Source: Welwitschia mirabilis (Eukaryota; Gnetophyta; Gnetopsida; Welwitschiales). Taken from it: DNA of 60,552 nucleotides. The stretch is from positions 127,416,650-127,477,201 of the forward strand of contig JBOZIK010000001.1 of NCBI GenBank assembly GCA_051453625.1. Direction: 5' to 3'. The position numbers and the translations under genes were made by a program. Under the pieces are notes generated by a model that did not search any database, was not told the DNA's origin, and saw only the letters and a list, made by a program, of their open reading frames with translations. Position 1 is the stretch's first letter. Every line of letters starts with the position of its first letter. Of the stretch, positions 45,583 through 58,785 are shown piece after piece.

Positions 45583-48500
45583 ATATCTTATGCTATTTAG
45601 TTTAAGAAATTTTTTAAATGGCTTATAACTAAGGATATTATAAATTTATATGAGAATGAAATACCATTTGATTAGCACATTTTATTAGTTATATTAGATA
45701 TATGTAGACAAGTTGTGTTAAGTATACTTAAGCAAGATAAAAACTTTAATCTTCATTAATACATGGATTTAAAATATATTTTAAAGATTAGATAAAAATT
45801 TTATTATATTCCACTTAGAATTGGATCTGTAACCTCTCTGTTGCAAGATGTATAATACAACCACCTCATCCACCTACTATTTGGTTGAAAAAATGGCCTA
45901 TGATTCAATTAGATATTAAGTTAGATAAAATCAATCTGCAAAAAAACTATGTATGCTATCACTTGTACAACACCTCTACAGAGCGAGGTGGACTATGAGA
46001 GTTTCTTATACATTAGTCCTTTTACTATAATAGGGCATAGAAGGAAGATTACTATGAGAGGATGCACATAAGAAATGTCTCAATTACCATTGATTAAATT
46101 CAAGAAAATAATATCAAGCAAAGTTTATAACTCTTATTCAAATGTATTAGTCTTAATATATGACTAACTTTTTAGAGAGGGAATAGACGTGATGACACTC
46201 TAGATAATTCCTTTCTTATGTAATTATCCATTTTTCATACACAGACACATTTGTAGATTGAGGAAACATCATACTCTTTTCACTTTAATCTTGCAAGCCA
46301 CTTTATAGCTTCTCTATCATTCATTAACTTCCTAGATTAGAAGAAAGACTAAAGAAGTTGAGTTTAACTTAGCGGTGTTCACTAGCATTTCCTCTTAAGT
46401 TTCCATAAGATTAACACTTAAGAAGGGATGATTACTTTATTAGCGCTAACATGTAACCAAAGGAAGAGTTAGGCTATAGAAAGGTCACTTGCACAAATGA
46501 GATTCTATGGCATTTTCCTTCAGAAACCATTTTTGTCACTCATTGTTATGGATTTTTTGCATTTCATCACAAGCATATTTTGATGGATTGATCAAATTCA
46601 TTGCACAATGGAAATAGAAAAATGATTTTAGAGGCAAATAATAGAGCACAAAGGAAAGATGGGCAAAGGAATCATGGGGAGGAAAAAAACATGCTAATAG
46701 AGATTTAATGTAGTTGGATTAATATTATTTTTAACGTTGATTAATTAAGAATCACAAAAATTCCTATAGCATTTTTATTAGAGAAAATCCATGAAACCCA
46801 AGAAAATAACTTATAACTATTTCATAATTAAAATGTTGAGTAGATGATAATACATGTGGAGTTAACGTAATTCAATAAGAGGTTATGGGTTAAAATCTAG
46901 TATGAGAATTTTATTATAAGGGAGAATTAATAAAAAATATTATATGTTTAGACCTTATGTTTATTACTAATTTATTTTACAACATAAGTTAAGTAAAGAT
47001 TCTCACTAAAGATCCTTTTAATCATTAAGTTCAAGTCTTTCTAAAATTTGTGTATTTATCCCTTAAGATAATTATTCCTATCTTATTATACAATAAAAAT
47101 AAGTACTAGCTAAAATAAAAATCCTCCCATTTTTATGTTGATGTTCTTGCCTGAACTAATATGGAGTACAAATAGAATCCAAAACGAAAGCTCTTTATTG
47201 GAACTTGGATTTGGTCATCTCTTAAGCTTTTAATCTTTTATCTCTATAAATATTTAAGATTAATTCATTTAAAAATAATAATACATGGCTAAAATTTAAC
47301 ATACAAAAATCCATACTTGATAGCATAATTCTTTAAGAATTATAAATATAAATTTATATTTTTTAAACTTTTCCACATCAAATCTGAAAACATCATCCAT
47401 GTTCATATACTTAATACATTTTATTTAGGAGATTTATGATCCTTCACTAAATGCATGAATCTAAGAAACAAGTCTGAAAATAACATTTCATATAAGCTAT
47501 AATATCTTGCTTGTTTAAAGGTTATCTTCCCAGTAGATCCTACACATGTAAGCATGGCATGAGAACTATAACCTTCACAGTTCCCAATATGGTCCATGGT
47601 AAGGTTTAGATGGCAAGAGGAGGTTTTCTAAGGATAAGATAGAATTATCAAGTAAATAAATTATGATCATAACCTCAAAAAAATCATATAAATCTAGATG
47701 CATATTCACAAAGGACTAATTTAACTCTTTAATTTCTTGATGTACTTTAATGCACATATGGCTAGCATACTTAGAGGGATTCATAAACTCCCTTTACTCT
47801 CTAGGAAAATTTTCAGCAATCTAACATTTATCAACATAGGTCAATGAAGGGTTACAAAAATTAATTCAAATAAGATTAGAAAATCCTAATGTAAAGTTAC
47901 AAGCTTCAATCAAAATACAAGATGTCAAACAAGGCTTTGAGAATGCAAGTTTTATGGATTTGAAAGGAAAATACAAGAAAATAAGTAATCTGAGAACAAA
48001 TAAGAAATAAACCAAATCAAAAACTGCATAAGAATAAAGTGAAAGACCATGAACCATATCCAAAGTTAAGACGAAGATTGAAAAGCTTTTGAAGATCCAA
48101 GTTCTACGGGCTTCCAAACTCCAAGTTGAATTCATCAAGATTTGATTAAAAAGCCATTTTCAAGATATAAAATGAGACAATAAAAAGGTCCTATTAATAA
48201 CAAAGGATGAATAATGTGCAAAGACATGAGAAGATAAATAAATGCTAACATAAAAGATAAAGGTAAATGTGGTGAATTTGGTGGATGTGGTGGAAGTGAT
48301 AAAGGTAATGTAAGTAATGGGAGTGATGAAGGAGGTGGAAGTGATGGAAGTGATGAGGATTCTATTATCTTGCCAAGCCACTGGGTGTATAATATTCATC
48401 ATAATAAGGCATTTAAAATAGGAAATAAAAATAAACCACCTCATAAATATAAATTTCATGTTTAAATAAAGGAAAGGTATAACTATTTAAACAAGAAAAT

Positions 48501-48771
48501 AATGCAACCATTAACTTATGTACAAACATAACCACTACTATAACCACTACACTAGCCACAAAATATCATGATTAACTACCAATAATTTACATCAAGAAAT
48601 AATATTATTGTTAAAATATAAGTTGTAGCATACATTTTTCACAATATAACTATAAATCAATGATAATAAAAGTACAATAACTAATGTAGCTTGTGGATCC
48701 TATAATAATAAAACTTATTTTAAATAAACTTTTAAGCTATGTTTTTAAACCTTAAAAGTTTGGACATGATA
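45583..48771 (-). repeat. LTR 2 of array D, right part
   Basis: Starts with the right target copy ATATC (45583-45587) and continues the LTR from TTATGCTATTTAG to GGACATGATA. Compared with LTR 1 it lacks about 310 bp (the equivalent of about 26437-26745; junction near 45990) and the private insertion of LTR 1. Confidence 0.82.
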
Positions 48772-51700
48772 TTTATCCACCCCTTAGAAGGTTTTTTTCT
48801 TGAAAATTAAGCTATAATACATCTAATTTATATTTTCAAGTAGGTTCTCTTTCTATTTCTCCTAATAATTATACTTACAAAGTTGATTTTATCTTCCTTC
48901 AATGCCATATAAATTGTGGAATAAGTTGGAATGTATTTACAAGATTTCTAATTAAAGATATTGATCATCAAAATAACATTAATAATCTCTTATGTCTGGA
49001 AAAATCGAGCCTCTATAAATTCTCTTCTTCCTTTGCCCTTCACTTTGACTTCATGGTATATGCTATAAAAGTTGTATTTTGTATGTACATCGATCTTTAA
49101 AATTTATAAAAATGTTTTCATTATACATTAACTTTCAACCTTTTTCATTTTATAAGGTAATCATGATTGGTTGATTTGAGAAAACATTATAAACTTATAT
49201 GTCTCTTATGAAAGGCTAGGTAAGGGCCATATAATTGCTTTTACAAATAATTTCTAAGAATATAGTTAAACATACTTATAGATGATCAAATATTATTTAA
49301 TTTCATAAGCCAAGATATCTAAATGATCTTCTTCCTTCAACTAAAATCAAAATATGCTTAGATTAATAATTCCAAAATTAAAACATAATAATCTATCACT
49401 CCAATCTATGATACATAACTCTAAGATGTTATATAGAAATCCCTCAAGTCTAAGCTCATATTTTATAAGTATCTTCCACTCTATACTCCTTTGTTGTATA
49501 CTTCTTTCAATGCATCTTCACTACTTCTACTTGTATAATCTAGTTGAATTTCCACTTCAAAGCTTAATACATGTAATATAGCATCTTGAAATCCAATAAG
49601 TTAAGAACAAAATGTGTGAAATAAGGTCAAAGTTATGCAACTGTAGATTAAATAAATATATAAGAGCTTTTATATTAATTGAGAGTGAGCACAGTCAAGT
49701 CCATAAAATTAAATACCTATATGCATATTTCATCTAAACAAGATTACAAACTTTAACCATAGGATTAGTCAGTTAAAGATTTTTCATGTAGCTAAGGATT
49801 ATAATATGTAGGTTAAATGTATTTATGAAAGAAGAATTGGTTAATATAAATAAATAATATGAAAAATTCTTAAGAAATAGTTATCTAAATATTTACTAAT
49901 AGTAATATATAAGCTCTCAAGATAACCTAAAGAGTTAACCCATTTAGGAAAGTAATACCCTTTTTACTTTTTATCCATCATAGAACTTACTTCAAAATAC
50001 CCTTCGAAGAAATTTTTTTGAAACATTGGACATCATTTTGTAAATGTCTCTTCACAAGCATCTGAACTGTATACTCTCTAAAAATGTGTTTAATATAAAT
50101 CCACATAAGTCCATAAGAGATACTTCTATAATCTCCTATAGCATATCTTTTTGAATAAATCCATAAAAATCCAAATTTTAATGCTAAAGTCTACTTTGTT
50201 CCAAAATTGATAATTTATCTTATTAATTCACATGAAATTTGCTTAACTAACTAATCTTTAAATAAAATCTGTTGAACATTCTACTTTGTAAAGCCTACGT
50301 CCATATAGAGCTATGTGTAGAATGGTATACACTACATGAAATGTTTTATACTCCAATAGTTATAATTTACTTCTATAAGTTTCATTTTTTAAATCTAAAC
50401 AAGATTTTCCCCTGACTCCTTATAAATGTTTTGCTAACTAAACTTGAAATATCTTAATCTCATCATGATCACTTTTAATTGAATGCATATGCATCCTAAG
50501 AATGTTTTTTTTCCATTCAAGAGCTAAACTAGCCTCTTCTTATTTAACCATTCAATTATCATTGATTGCCTTTTCTTATGAGTTATTACAAGAAAGACTA
50601 AAAATTACTCTAGTCTCCTAGATTCTTAAACTTTTAGAGGATCTTCTGAAACTTTATCTTTGCTACTCAATCAATGCATTTTCTATCATAATTCAAATAC
50701 ACTTTATGGTAAACTCTTTAAAACACTTATGTCTATCATGAAATACATCTTGTTTTGAAAACTAATTTATAAAGAGTAAAGCAAAGTATATTACTAAAAA
50801 ATAGATCTTGTAGCAACAAGAAATCATTAAAAGCAATTTTTCATTCTGAAATAAAATGATTTCAAGATGCTTATATATCTACAAAATGTTAAAATATTAG
50901 AAGAGTGAAAGAATAATGAAAATATTAGATAATCATGTCACTATTTTTCATGATTCAATATTTTTGAATGGATTAATATGAAAAAGATCCACTTTCTTTT
51001 TAGATTTTTAATCATTCATAATGTAAATAGAATTTCCCTACAACATCATGAAACTTTTGAAGAATTAGAATATTTAAAAAAATTTCTACTAGAGTCTATA
51101 AAAGTAGTTCTTAAATAGCATGGACTATATTATTTTAATCCTCTAACAACTTCATTAATAATTATTCATCATGTGCATACCATTATGTTGTTAGTGTAAT
51201 AATTACTCTTGCTTTTATATGACCTTAACATCTCTAGTGTATTTGATGGTAACAAGCATACAAGCACTAGCTATTATAATTTCATATTTCTTACTTCTTT
51301 CTAGTGTAACAAGAAGTTAAGCAATTAATTTAATGCATAATATTCCAATCTCTAATTATCTTTTATGACAAATAGAAAGTGTATTCTTCAATAGTAAGTT
51401 AATTAATTTAGAATTCCAGGAAATGCCATAACTTAATTCTATCTCATAGAAATTTGGATTGAGAAGATTGACTCTAGTAAAAAGATTATAAGAAATGATT
51501 TATATTAATAATAAATTAACTTATCTTGGAAGAAAGTTATGACAACCTCACTATTAAAAAAAAGGCTAGATGCATGCATAAAAATAATAAATAAGTAATT
51601 AAAGGTAATCAGAAAAATTAAAGCCTATAATAATAGTTAGAACCTAAAGAAAAGACATTTAGACTAATGATAGAAAAGATGAGAAGAAGGATGATTAAAC

Positions 51701-52501
51701 ATGACATGGACACAGAATTCTTTCAAGTCTAAGGCTCTTCTAAAGGACATTGGGAATTTTTTTGATCTTGAATTTCTCTATATGATATACTCCCATTTGA
51801 AAGGATGAATACCAAGACAGCATAGTAATTTAAAAATCTAAGGCTACTAGATATTTTCTAAAATAATCTATATGAAAACATTTCCACTACCATAACAATG
51901 CTACTCTTATTGACAAACATTAATCATCATAAGTTGTCTAAAGAAACCTTTCCCACATAAAATTCTTCAGTGAAAATATTGTCTCCCAGTTAATCCCGCG
52001 GTGTCCTCTTCTATGATAAGTGATTAACCTTTATGGTAACATATAAAATTTATGATATAAGAGCATTGATATAGTTCGATAATTTAGGCATCAATAAAGT
52101 ATCTTGATGGCTCCTTGTCTTATTAAATGTCAATAATACCAGTAAATTTAGAAGATAATCCACTAGAAATAGGTCTTTCTAGATCTAGGGTAATAGTGGA
52201 AAAGCTAGTAAACATTTTAGCCACCATTTTTACTCCCTCATCAGATAATAGATTTTCTAGACATAATTTGATTCTCACTTTGGATAGTCCCACATTTGAT
52301 CTGATTAGAGATATTTTTCCTAAACATTTATTTAAAATATGTCCTAGTGAAAAATCATAAGATTATAGTCTCTGGACATTAATATGAGTTAGAAGAAGGA
52401 TAATAATGAAAGAAAGAGAACCAAAGGATGTGATAATTCAAATGAATAATCTTCAAATAAGTATTCCTAGTGAAATCATAACCTAAGCTAGGATATTAAA
52501 A
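48772..52501 (-). mobile_element. Internal domain 2 of array D (non-coding)
   Basis: 3730 bp, collinear with internal domain 1 throughout. The pyrimidine-rich tract follows LTR 2. The open frame 49354-49581 is incidental. Confidence 0.8.
51700..51965 (+). pseudogene. Leucine-rich-repeat gene fragment captured in D (copy 2)
   Basis: More decayed partner of the 33.2-kb copy. FKNLRLLDIF-NNLYENI and TITMLLLLTNINHHKLSKE preserve the LRR spacing, with one stop at the expected Gln or Ser. Where copy 1 reads LINLSQNHLDG, this one reads LLDIF-NNLYE, so the two together give the canonical LxLSxNxL. There is no intact frame. Confidence 0.55.
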
Positions 52502-55500
52502 TGTAACAGCTTGAATTTTGACTATTGAAAATTTCTACTTTTTGATGCTCTGATATCAAAATGTAATTTAAAGACATAAAATTTAAATAATAATTTCAAC
52601 TTTATAATATCATTGGCAAGGTTGCATAATGCTCTAAATAAATACTTATGATTTATTAAAACTTATTATAATATTTAGAGATAATAGTTTACATTCACAT
52701 ACACATTATTTTATATGGTATATTATGCTATTAGTTTAAGGCTTTTTTTAAATGGTTTATAACTAAGGATATTATAAATTTATATGAGAATGAAATACCA
52801 TTTAGTTAACAAATTGCATTAGTTATATTAGATATACCTAAATAAGTTTATTAAGTACATCTAAGTAAGCTAAAGATTCTAACCTTCATTAATAAATGGG
52901 TTTAAAACATATTTTAAATATTAGGTAAAAATTTCATTATATTTTACTTGGAATTGAATCCATAACCTTATTGTTTAAAGTAGTATGATATAACCACCTC
53001 ATCCACCTATTATTTGGTTGAAACAAAAGCTTATGAGTCAATTAGATACTGAGTTTGATAGAAGTGAGCTTCAAAGAAACTATCTGCATCACTATAACTA
53101 TATAAGACCTCTATCAAGCAACTTTGAAATGTGAGAGGAGGCATGGTGTATTGCTTATGTTCATTTAATACATCCTTGTAGTTATCAATAATGTTAATGC
53201 AGCTAGTAGCTACAATTTCATAGGGGTAAAGCACATTGAATTAGGATGAAAAATAAGGGCTATTTCCAGTAACATAACAATATTTGGAATATAACAATCT
53301 TATGAAGAGAAGGCAAGGAATAAATAAATATTACATTTAAGAAAGAGGTCAAGGAGTGCAAACATGATATTTTCGGGACAAGGAAATGCACATGGAAGAA
53401 AGAGCATTCTGGGATAAACTATGAGAACATTTTATTCACTAGCATTTTTATTATAATATTGTGTGGAAGGAAGATTACTATAAGAGGATGCATTTAAGAA
53501 ATATTTCAATTTTCATTAATCTAATGCAAGAATATGATATTAAGTAAGGCCTATAACTTCCATTTAGAGGCATTAATCTTGAAATATAATTGCATTTTCA
53601 GAGAGGGAAGAGATATGATGAAACTTCAAAAAATACATTTCTTATGTAATCATCCATTTTTTAGACATAGATATCTTGAAGGATCAAACAAATGTCATAC
53701 TATTTCCACTTTGATCTTGTAAGTCATTTCATAGCTTCCTATCATTCATTAACTCCCTAACTTAGAAGAAAGATTAAATATGTAGAGTTAAACTTAGTAA
53801 ACTTACTTGACATTTTTTCTTAAGTTGCTACAGTTCTGTAAGGTGAATTCTTAAGTAGGTATGAGTACTCTATTAGGGCTAAGATGTGATTAAAGAAAGC
53901 ATTAGGTTGTGAACAAGTGGATTACACAGATAAGATTATATGACATGTTCCTTCAAAAATGATTTTCATCACTCATTCATTATGAACTATTAACATTTCA
54001 TCAAAGGCACAATTTGATGGGTTGACCAATTCACTACATGATGTGGAGAGGAAGAAGATTTTAAAGGCAAATAATGGAGCACCAAAAAAGATAGGACAAG
54101 GTTTCATAAGGTGAAAAGAAGAAAAACATACCAATAGAGATTTGATGTAGTTGGGATAGCATTATTTTTAACATTGATTAATTCAGAATAGCAAATATAC
54201 CTACAATAATTTTATTATTGCAAAGCCATGAAACCCAAGAAAAGTTAATATCTTATAACTATTTCATAATTAAAATGTTGAGTAGATGGTAAGGCATGTG
54301 GAGTTCAGGTAATTTGTTAAGAGGTTATGGGTTCAAATCTAGGGTAAGCAATTTGTTATTAGGGAGAATTAATAAGACATATTTTATGTTTAGACCTTAT
54401 GTTTATTACTAATTTAATTTACAAAATTAGTTGAGTAAAGATGACCACTAAAGATCCTTTTAATCATTAAGTTTAGATTTTTCTAAAGTATGTGTAATTA
54501 TTCCTTAAGATAATTATTCCTATCTCATTATAAAATAAAAATAAGTACCTGCTAAAAGGAAAATCCTCTTATTCTTATGTCAATGTTCTTTCTTAAATGA
54601 ATATTGAGTAAAACTAGAACTAAAAATAAAAGCTCTTTATTAAAACCTATATTCAAGTACCTATTATACATTTAATATTTTATCCCTATAAATATTTGAT
54701 AATTTATCTATTTAAAAATAACAATTCATGGCTAAAATTTAAGATACAAAAAACCATACTTCATAACATAACTCTTTTATTATAAATAAATAACCATTTA
54801 AAATCTTCAAGAAATATAAAAATAAATGTATATTCTTGAAACTCTTCCATAATACAGTTTGAAAACATCATCCATGTTCATATAATTAATGCAATTTAAT
54901 TAGGACATACATAGTTCTTCACTAAATGCATAAATCTAAGCAACAAGTATGAAAATAACAATCCATCTAAATTGCAATAGCTTGCTTATCCCAAGGTCTT
55001 CTTCATAGTAGGTCTTACACATGCAAGCATGACATGAGAACTATAACCTTTATAGTTCCTAGTATGATCTATGATAAGGTTTAGATAAATAGAAAGGGAT
55101 TTTCCAAGGATAAGATAGGATTTTCAAGTAACTTAACTGTGACCATGACATCAAACAAATCATAGAAATTTGGATGCATCTTCAGAGCAGATCAATTTAC
55201 TCCCTTTACTCTCTTGATGTACTTTAATGTACTTATGGTTAACATGCCTAGAGGGGTCTATAAAATCTGTTTACTATCTATGAAAATTTTTAACAATCTA
55301 GCATTTATCAAAAAATTCCATTGAATGGTCATAAAACTTAAGTCAAATAAGATGAGAAAATCCTAATGTATAACTTATAGTCCTAAATCAAAATGCAATA
55401 TTCTGAACAAGGCTTTATTAATGCAAGCATCATGAAGTAGAAGATAAAATACAAGTAATTGAGTAAGCCAAGAACTAATAAGAAATAGACCAAACTAAAA

Positions 55501-56240
55501 ATCACATAAGAATAAAATGAAAGACCATAAATCATACCCAAAATTAAGATGAATATTGGAAAACTTCTAAAGTTTCAAGTTTCAAGGGATTCCAAACTCT
55601 AAGTTGAACTCATCAAGATTTTATTAAAATGACTTTTTCAAGATATGAAATGAGAGAAGAATAAGGTCCTATTTACAGCAAAGAGTAAAGGATGTGAAAA
55701 GATACAGAAGCATGAAGAGATGCTAATACAAAAGAGGGTGGTAAATGTGGTGGATGTGGTGGAAGTAATGAAGATAATGAAAGTCATGAAAGTGATGAAG
55801 GTGATGTAAGTGATGAAAGTGTTGAGAATTCTATTACCCTACCAAACCACTGGGTGTATAATATTTATTATAATAATGCATTTAAAATAGGAAATAAAAA
55901 TGAGTCACCTCATAGATATAAATTTCATGTTTAAATAAAGGAAATGTATAACTATTTAATCAAGAAAATAATGCAACCACTAACTTATGCACTAACATAA
56001 CCACTACTATAACCACTACCTTAACCACAAAAGATCATGATTAACTACTAAGAATTTACATTAAGAAATAATATTATTATTTAAATAAAAGTTGCAGCAT
56101 ATATTTTTAATAATATAACTATATCTCAATGATAGTAAAAAGTACAATAACTAATGTATCTTGGGGATCCTATAACACCAAACTTTATTTTAAATAGACT
56201 TTTACGATAAGTCTTTAACCATGAAAGTTTGGAGATGATA
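52502..56240 (-). repeat. LTR 3 of array D
   Basis: TGTAACAGCTTGAATTTT to GGAGATGATA, 3739 bp. It ends exactly where LTR 1 and LTR 2 meet their internal domains and is followed directly by the GAAAA duplication. This makes it the right end of the array. Confidence 0.85.
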
Positions 56241-56245
56241 GAAAA
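56241..56245. repeat. Target-site duplication of array D, right copy
   Basis: GAAAA, as at 25840-25844. Confidence 0.75.
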
Positions 56246-56380
56246 CAACCACAATTATGGTTGCATCTACTATAATAGACTATATAATATTATAAATAGG
56301 AGATTATTACCTATTCCTTCACTACTATGGCATAGCTTTAAAAATTACAAAATTATAACAATTGTTAAGGTAAAGTAACA
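56246..56380 (+). repeat. 3' LTR of element B, last part
   Basis: Collinear with about 5620-5755: shared TATAATAGACYATMATAAT, then GATAGTTACCTAGACATTAG against GAGATTATTACCTATTCCTT. It closes the 51.6-kb nest started at 4788. Confidence 0.65.
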
Positions 56381-56649
56381 TTCTTAAGTAATTATGAAAA
56401 TTGCAATTGTGGAAACTTGATTTAATTAATTAAAAATTAATGACTTATATTGGCTTTTTATTCATTTTTTACTATTCTTACATACTTCTATAATTCCTTG
56501 AAAACTATAAATATATATTAAGAAGAGACCTAAATATCTAGAATCAATATGTAGATCCTCTATAAATGTTGCAAACCACTGGGGTTTAAAACATCAAAAA
56601 ACATAGATCTAAAAAAATAAGTTTCTAAACTTAAAAAAATTTCCTATAA
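56381..56649. other. Short unassigned stretch between B and F
   Basis: AT-rich; nothing recognised. Confidence 0.5.
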
Positions 56650-58569
56650 TGTTTGGCTTCTCTATTATAGTGTGAATTTATGTAATCCTTAAGTGATTTA
56701 GGTAAACTTGTAAATCAAATAACTTGCAAAAAAACACATGCTAGCATAGACAGAAGTTCACCCAAATGTCATAATCCCAATGAAGGCACTAGGCTTAGAG
56801 TTAGAGAATTGATTTCTAAAGGTATTTCTAGTCTTTTATCTTTTAATAATTAAAAGTAAATAATCAACTAAGAAGAGTACTTAACTTATTCCTAATCAAC
56901 ATTAACTATGATATATACTAAGTATAATAAGGAATGTAATGTGAAATGGAAGTGAAATAATAATGCAATATAATACTAATCAAGGTTAACCTTGGAAAAG
57001 GCTGCCCTTACTATCTAAATAAATCACAGAATTATCACTTAAATTATGACTAACTTAAACCACAAGGGACATAAATAGAATTGGAATGAAAAAAGTAATT
57101 ATATTAATTTCAAAGAACTTTACACCGACTTACAATAAAATAGCAGCACCTCAATAGAAGAGACTCAGCCTAACACCAAGGAAATTCCTTTTTGTAACTA
57201 CTAAATGGACCTCTTATTCTTCAATCTTCTATCACAGGCATATCAGGTATAAAAGATAGAAACAGAAATAAAGGAGGAGAAGGGTATATATGTTTTTACA
57301 TTGAGGTTCTAGAAACTCAACCCGAGAAGTCAAAAAAGAAACCCTAATAGTCCAAATGGATCACTTGACTCCATTATAAAGATAATTCTTTCTAACCATA
57401 GAAAAATAATTATTGTCCTGTAGGTTATGGAAATGACATAAGGGACATCATCCTCTGTCACAAGGTACTTCATTAACTCCATGCCTTGTTATTAACCTTA
57501 CATCTTTTGTCCATTTCAGTAGTGTTATCATTTTGCCTATCATGGAAATGACAGAGGGGATGATAGGCTTCCTTCTCTCTAATCTCAAAGGTNNNNNNNN
57601 NNNNNNNNNNNNNNNNNNNNNNNNNNNNNNNNNNNNNNNNNNNNNNNNNNNNNNNNNNNNNNNNNNNNNNNNNNNNNNNNNNNNNNNNNNNNNNNNNNNN
57701 NNNNNNNNNNNNNNNNNNNNNNNNNNNNNNNNNNNNNNNNNNNNNNNNNNNNNNNNNNNNNNNNNNNNNNNNNNNNNNNNNNNNNNNNNNNNNNNNNNNN
57801 NNNNNNNNNNNNNNNNNNNNNNNNNNNNNNNNNNNNNNNNNNNNNNNNNNNNNNNNNNNNNNNNNNNNNNNNNNNNNNNNNNNNNNNNNNNNNNNNNNNN
57901 NNNNNNNNNNNNNNNNNNNNNNNNNNNNNNNNNNNNNNNNNNNNNNNNNNNNNNNNNNNNNNNNNNNNNNNNNNNNNNNNNNNNNNNNNNNNNNNNNNNN
58001 NNNNNNNNNNNNNNNNNNNNNNNNNNNNNNNNNNNNNNNNNNNNNNNNNNNNNNNNNNNNNNNNNNNNNNNNNNNNNNNNNNNNNNNNNNNNNNNNNNNN
58101 NNNNNNNNNNNNNNNNNNNNNNNNNNNNNNNNNNNNNNNNNNNNNNNNNNNNNNNNNNNNNNNNNNNNNNNNNNNNNNNNNNNNNNNNNNNNNNNNNNNN
58201 NNNNNNNNNNNNNNNNNNNNNNNNNNNNNNNNNNNNNNNNNNNNNNNNNNNNNNNNNNNNNNNNNNNNNNNNNNNNNNNNNNNNNNNNNNNNNNNNNNNN
58301 NNNNNNNNNNNNNNNNNNNNNNNNNNNNNNNNNNNNNNNNNNNNNNNNNNNNNNNNNNNNNNNNNNNNNNNNNNNNNNNNNNNNNNNNNNNNNNNNNNNN
58401 NNNNNNNNNNNNNNNNNNNNNNNNNNNNNNNNNNNNNNNNNNNNNNNNNNNNNNNNNNNNNNNNNNNNNNNNNNNNNNNNNNNNNNNNNNNNNNNNNNNN
58501 NNNNNNNNNNNNNNNNNNNNNNNNNNNNNNNNNNNNNNNNNNAAATTCCTATAAATTGGCATTACAACA
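56650..58569 (-). repeat. 3' LTR of element F (E family), with gap 57593-58542
   Basis: In plus orientation it opens TGTTTGG. It shares ACATGCTAGCATAGAC and AATGTCATAATCCCAATGAAGG with the LTR of A, and ends GGCATTACAACA, the reverse complement of the E-type start TGTTGTAATGCC. The 950-N gap hides half of it. It holds one well-formed hairpin module at 57537-57566. The start is less certain than the end. Confidence 0.65.
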
Positions 58570-58785
58570 TATCCCCCTGCTTAGCCTTGTTAGTCCCTGA
58601 TAAAGTAAGCGATCAACTATATTATAAGCCAATTTATTTAAGATAAAATAGTACTAAAAAATGCAAATTGAGTTTAATTATATCATGTAATAATAAATAT
58701 CACAAACAGATTAATTGATACAAATGTTAAAAATATTCCTAAGCCCTCTACTTAAGCATGTTACTAAATAATAAATGAATGTAAT
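58570..58785 (-). mobile_element. Polypurine tract and internal remnant of element F
   Basis: TATCCCCCTGCTTAGCCTTG is the reverse complement of the tract before the 3' LTR of E (CAAGGCTAAG-AGGGG). About 200 bp of the F interior follows before the G LTR begins, so F is cut by G or by a rearrangement. Confidence 0.65.

Larger units (their letters stand above)
25845..56240 (-). mobile_element. Array D: LARD-like retrotransposon, LTR-int-LTR-int-LTR
   Basis: Three LTR copies (25845-30110, 34082-34272 plus 45588-48771, 52502-56240) alternate with two internal domains (30111-34081, 48772-52501). The whole is flanked by the 5-bp duplication GAAAA and lies in the 3' LTR of element B. Corrected for private insertions and deletions, the LTR is about 3.7 kb and the internal domain about 3.73 kb, with no gag or pol. 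This matches the architecture of large retrotransposon derivatives (LARDs). A decayed initiator tRNA-Met PBS left of each LTR and a pyrimidine-rich tract on its right place the sense on the minus strand. The shared middle LTR suggests unequal recombination. Confidence 0.8.

Noticed and set aside
47866-48459. Two ORFs (90 and 99 codons) in LTR 2 of D
   Set aside because: Not open in LTR 1 or LTR 3; the second is a translation of the GTGGAAGTGATG minisatellite.
57533-58600. 355-codon open frame, and similar long frames at 1995-2402, 3339-3823 and 8160-8561
   Set aside because: They consist almost entirely of undetermined bases.
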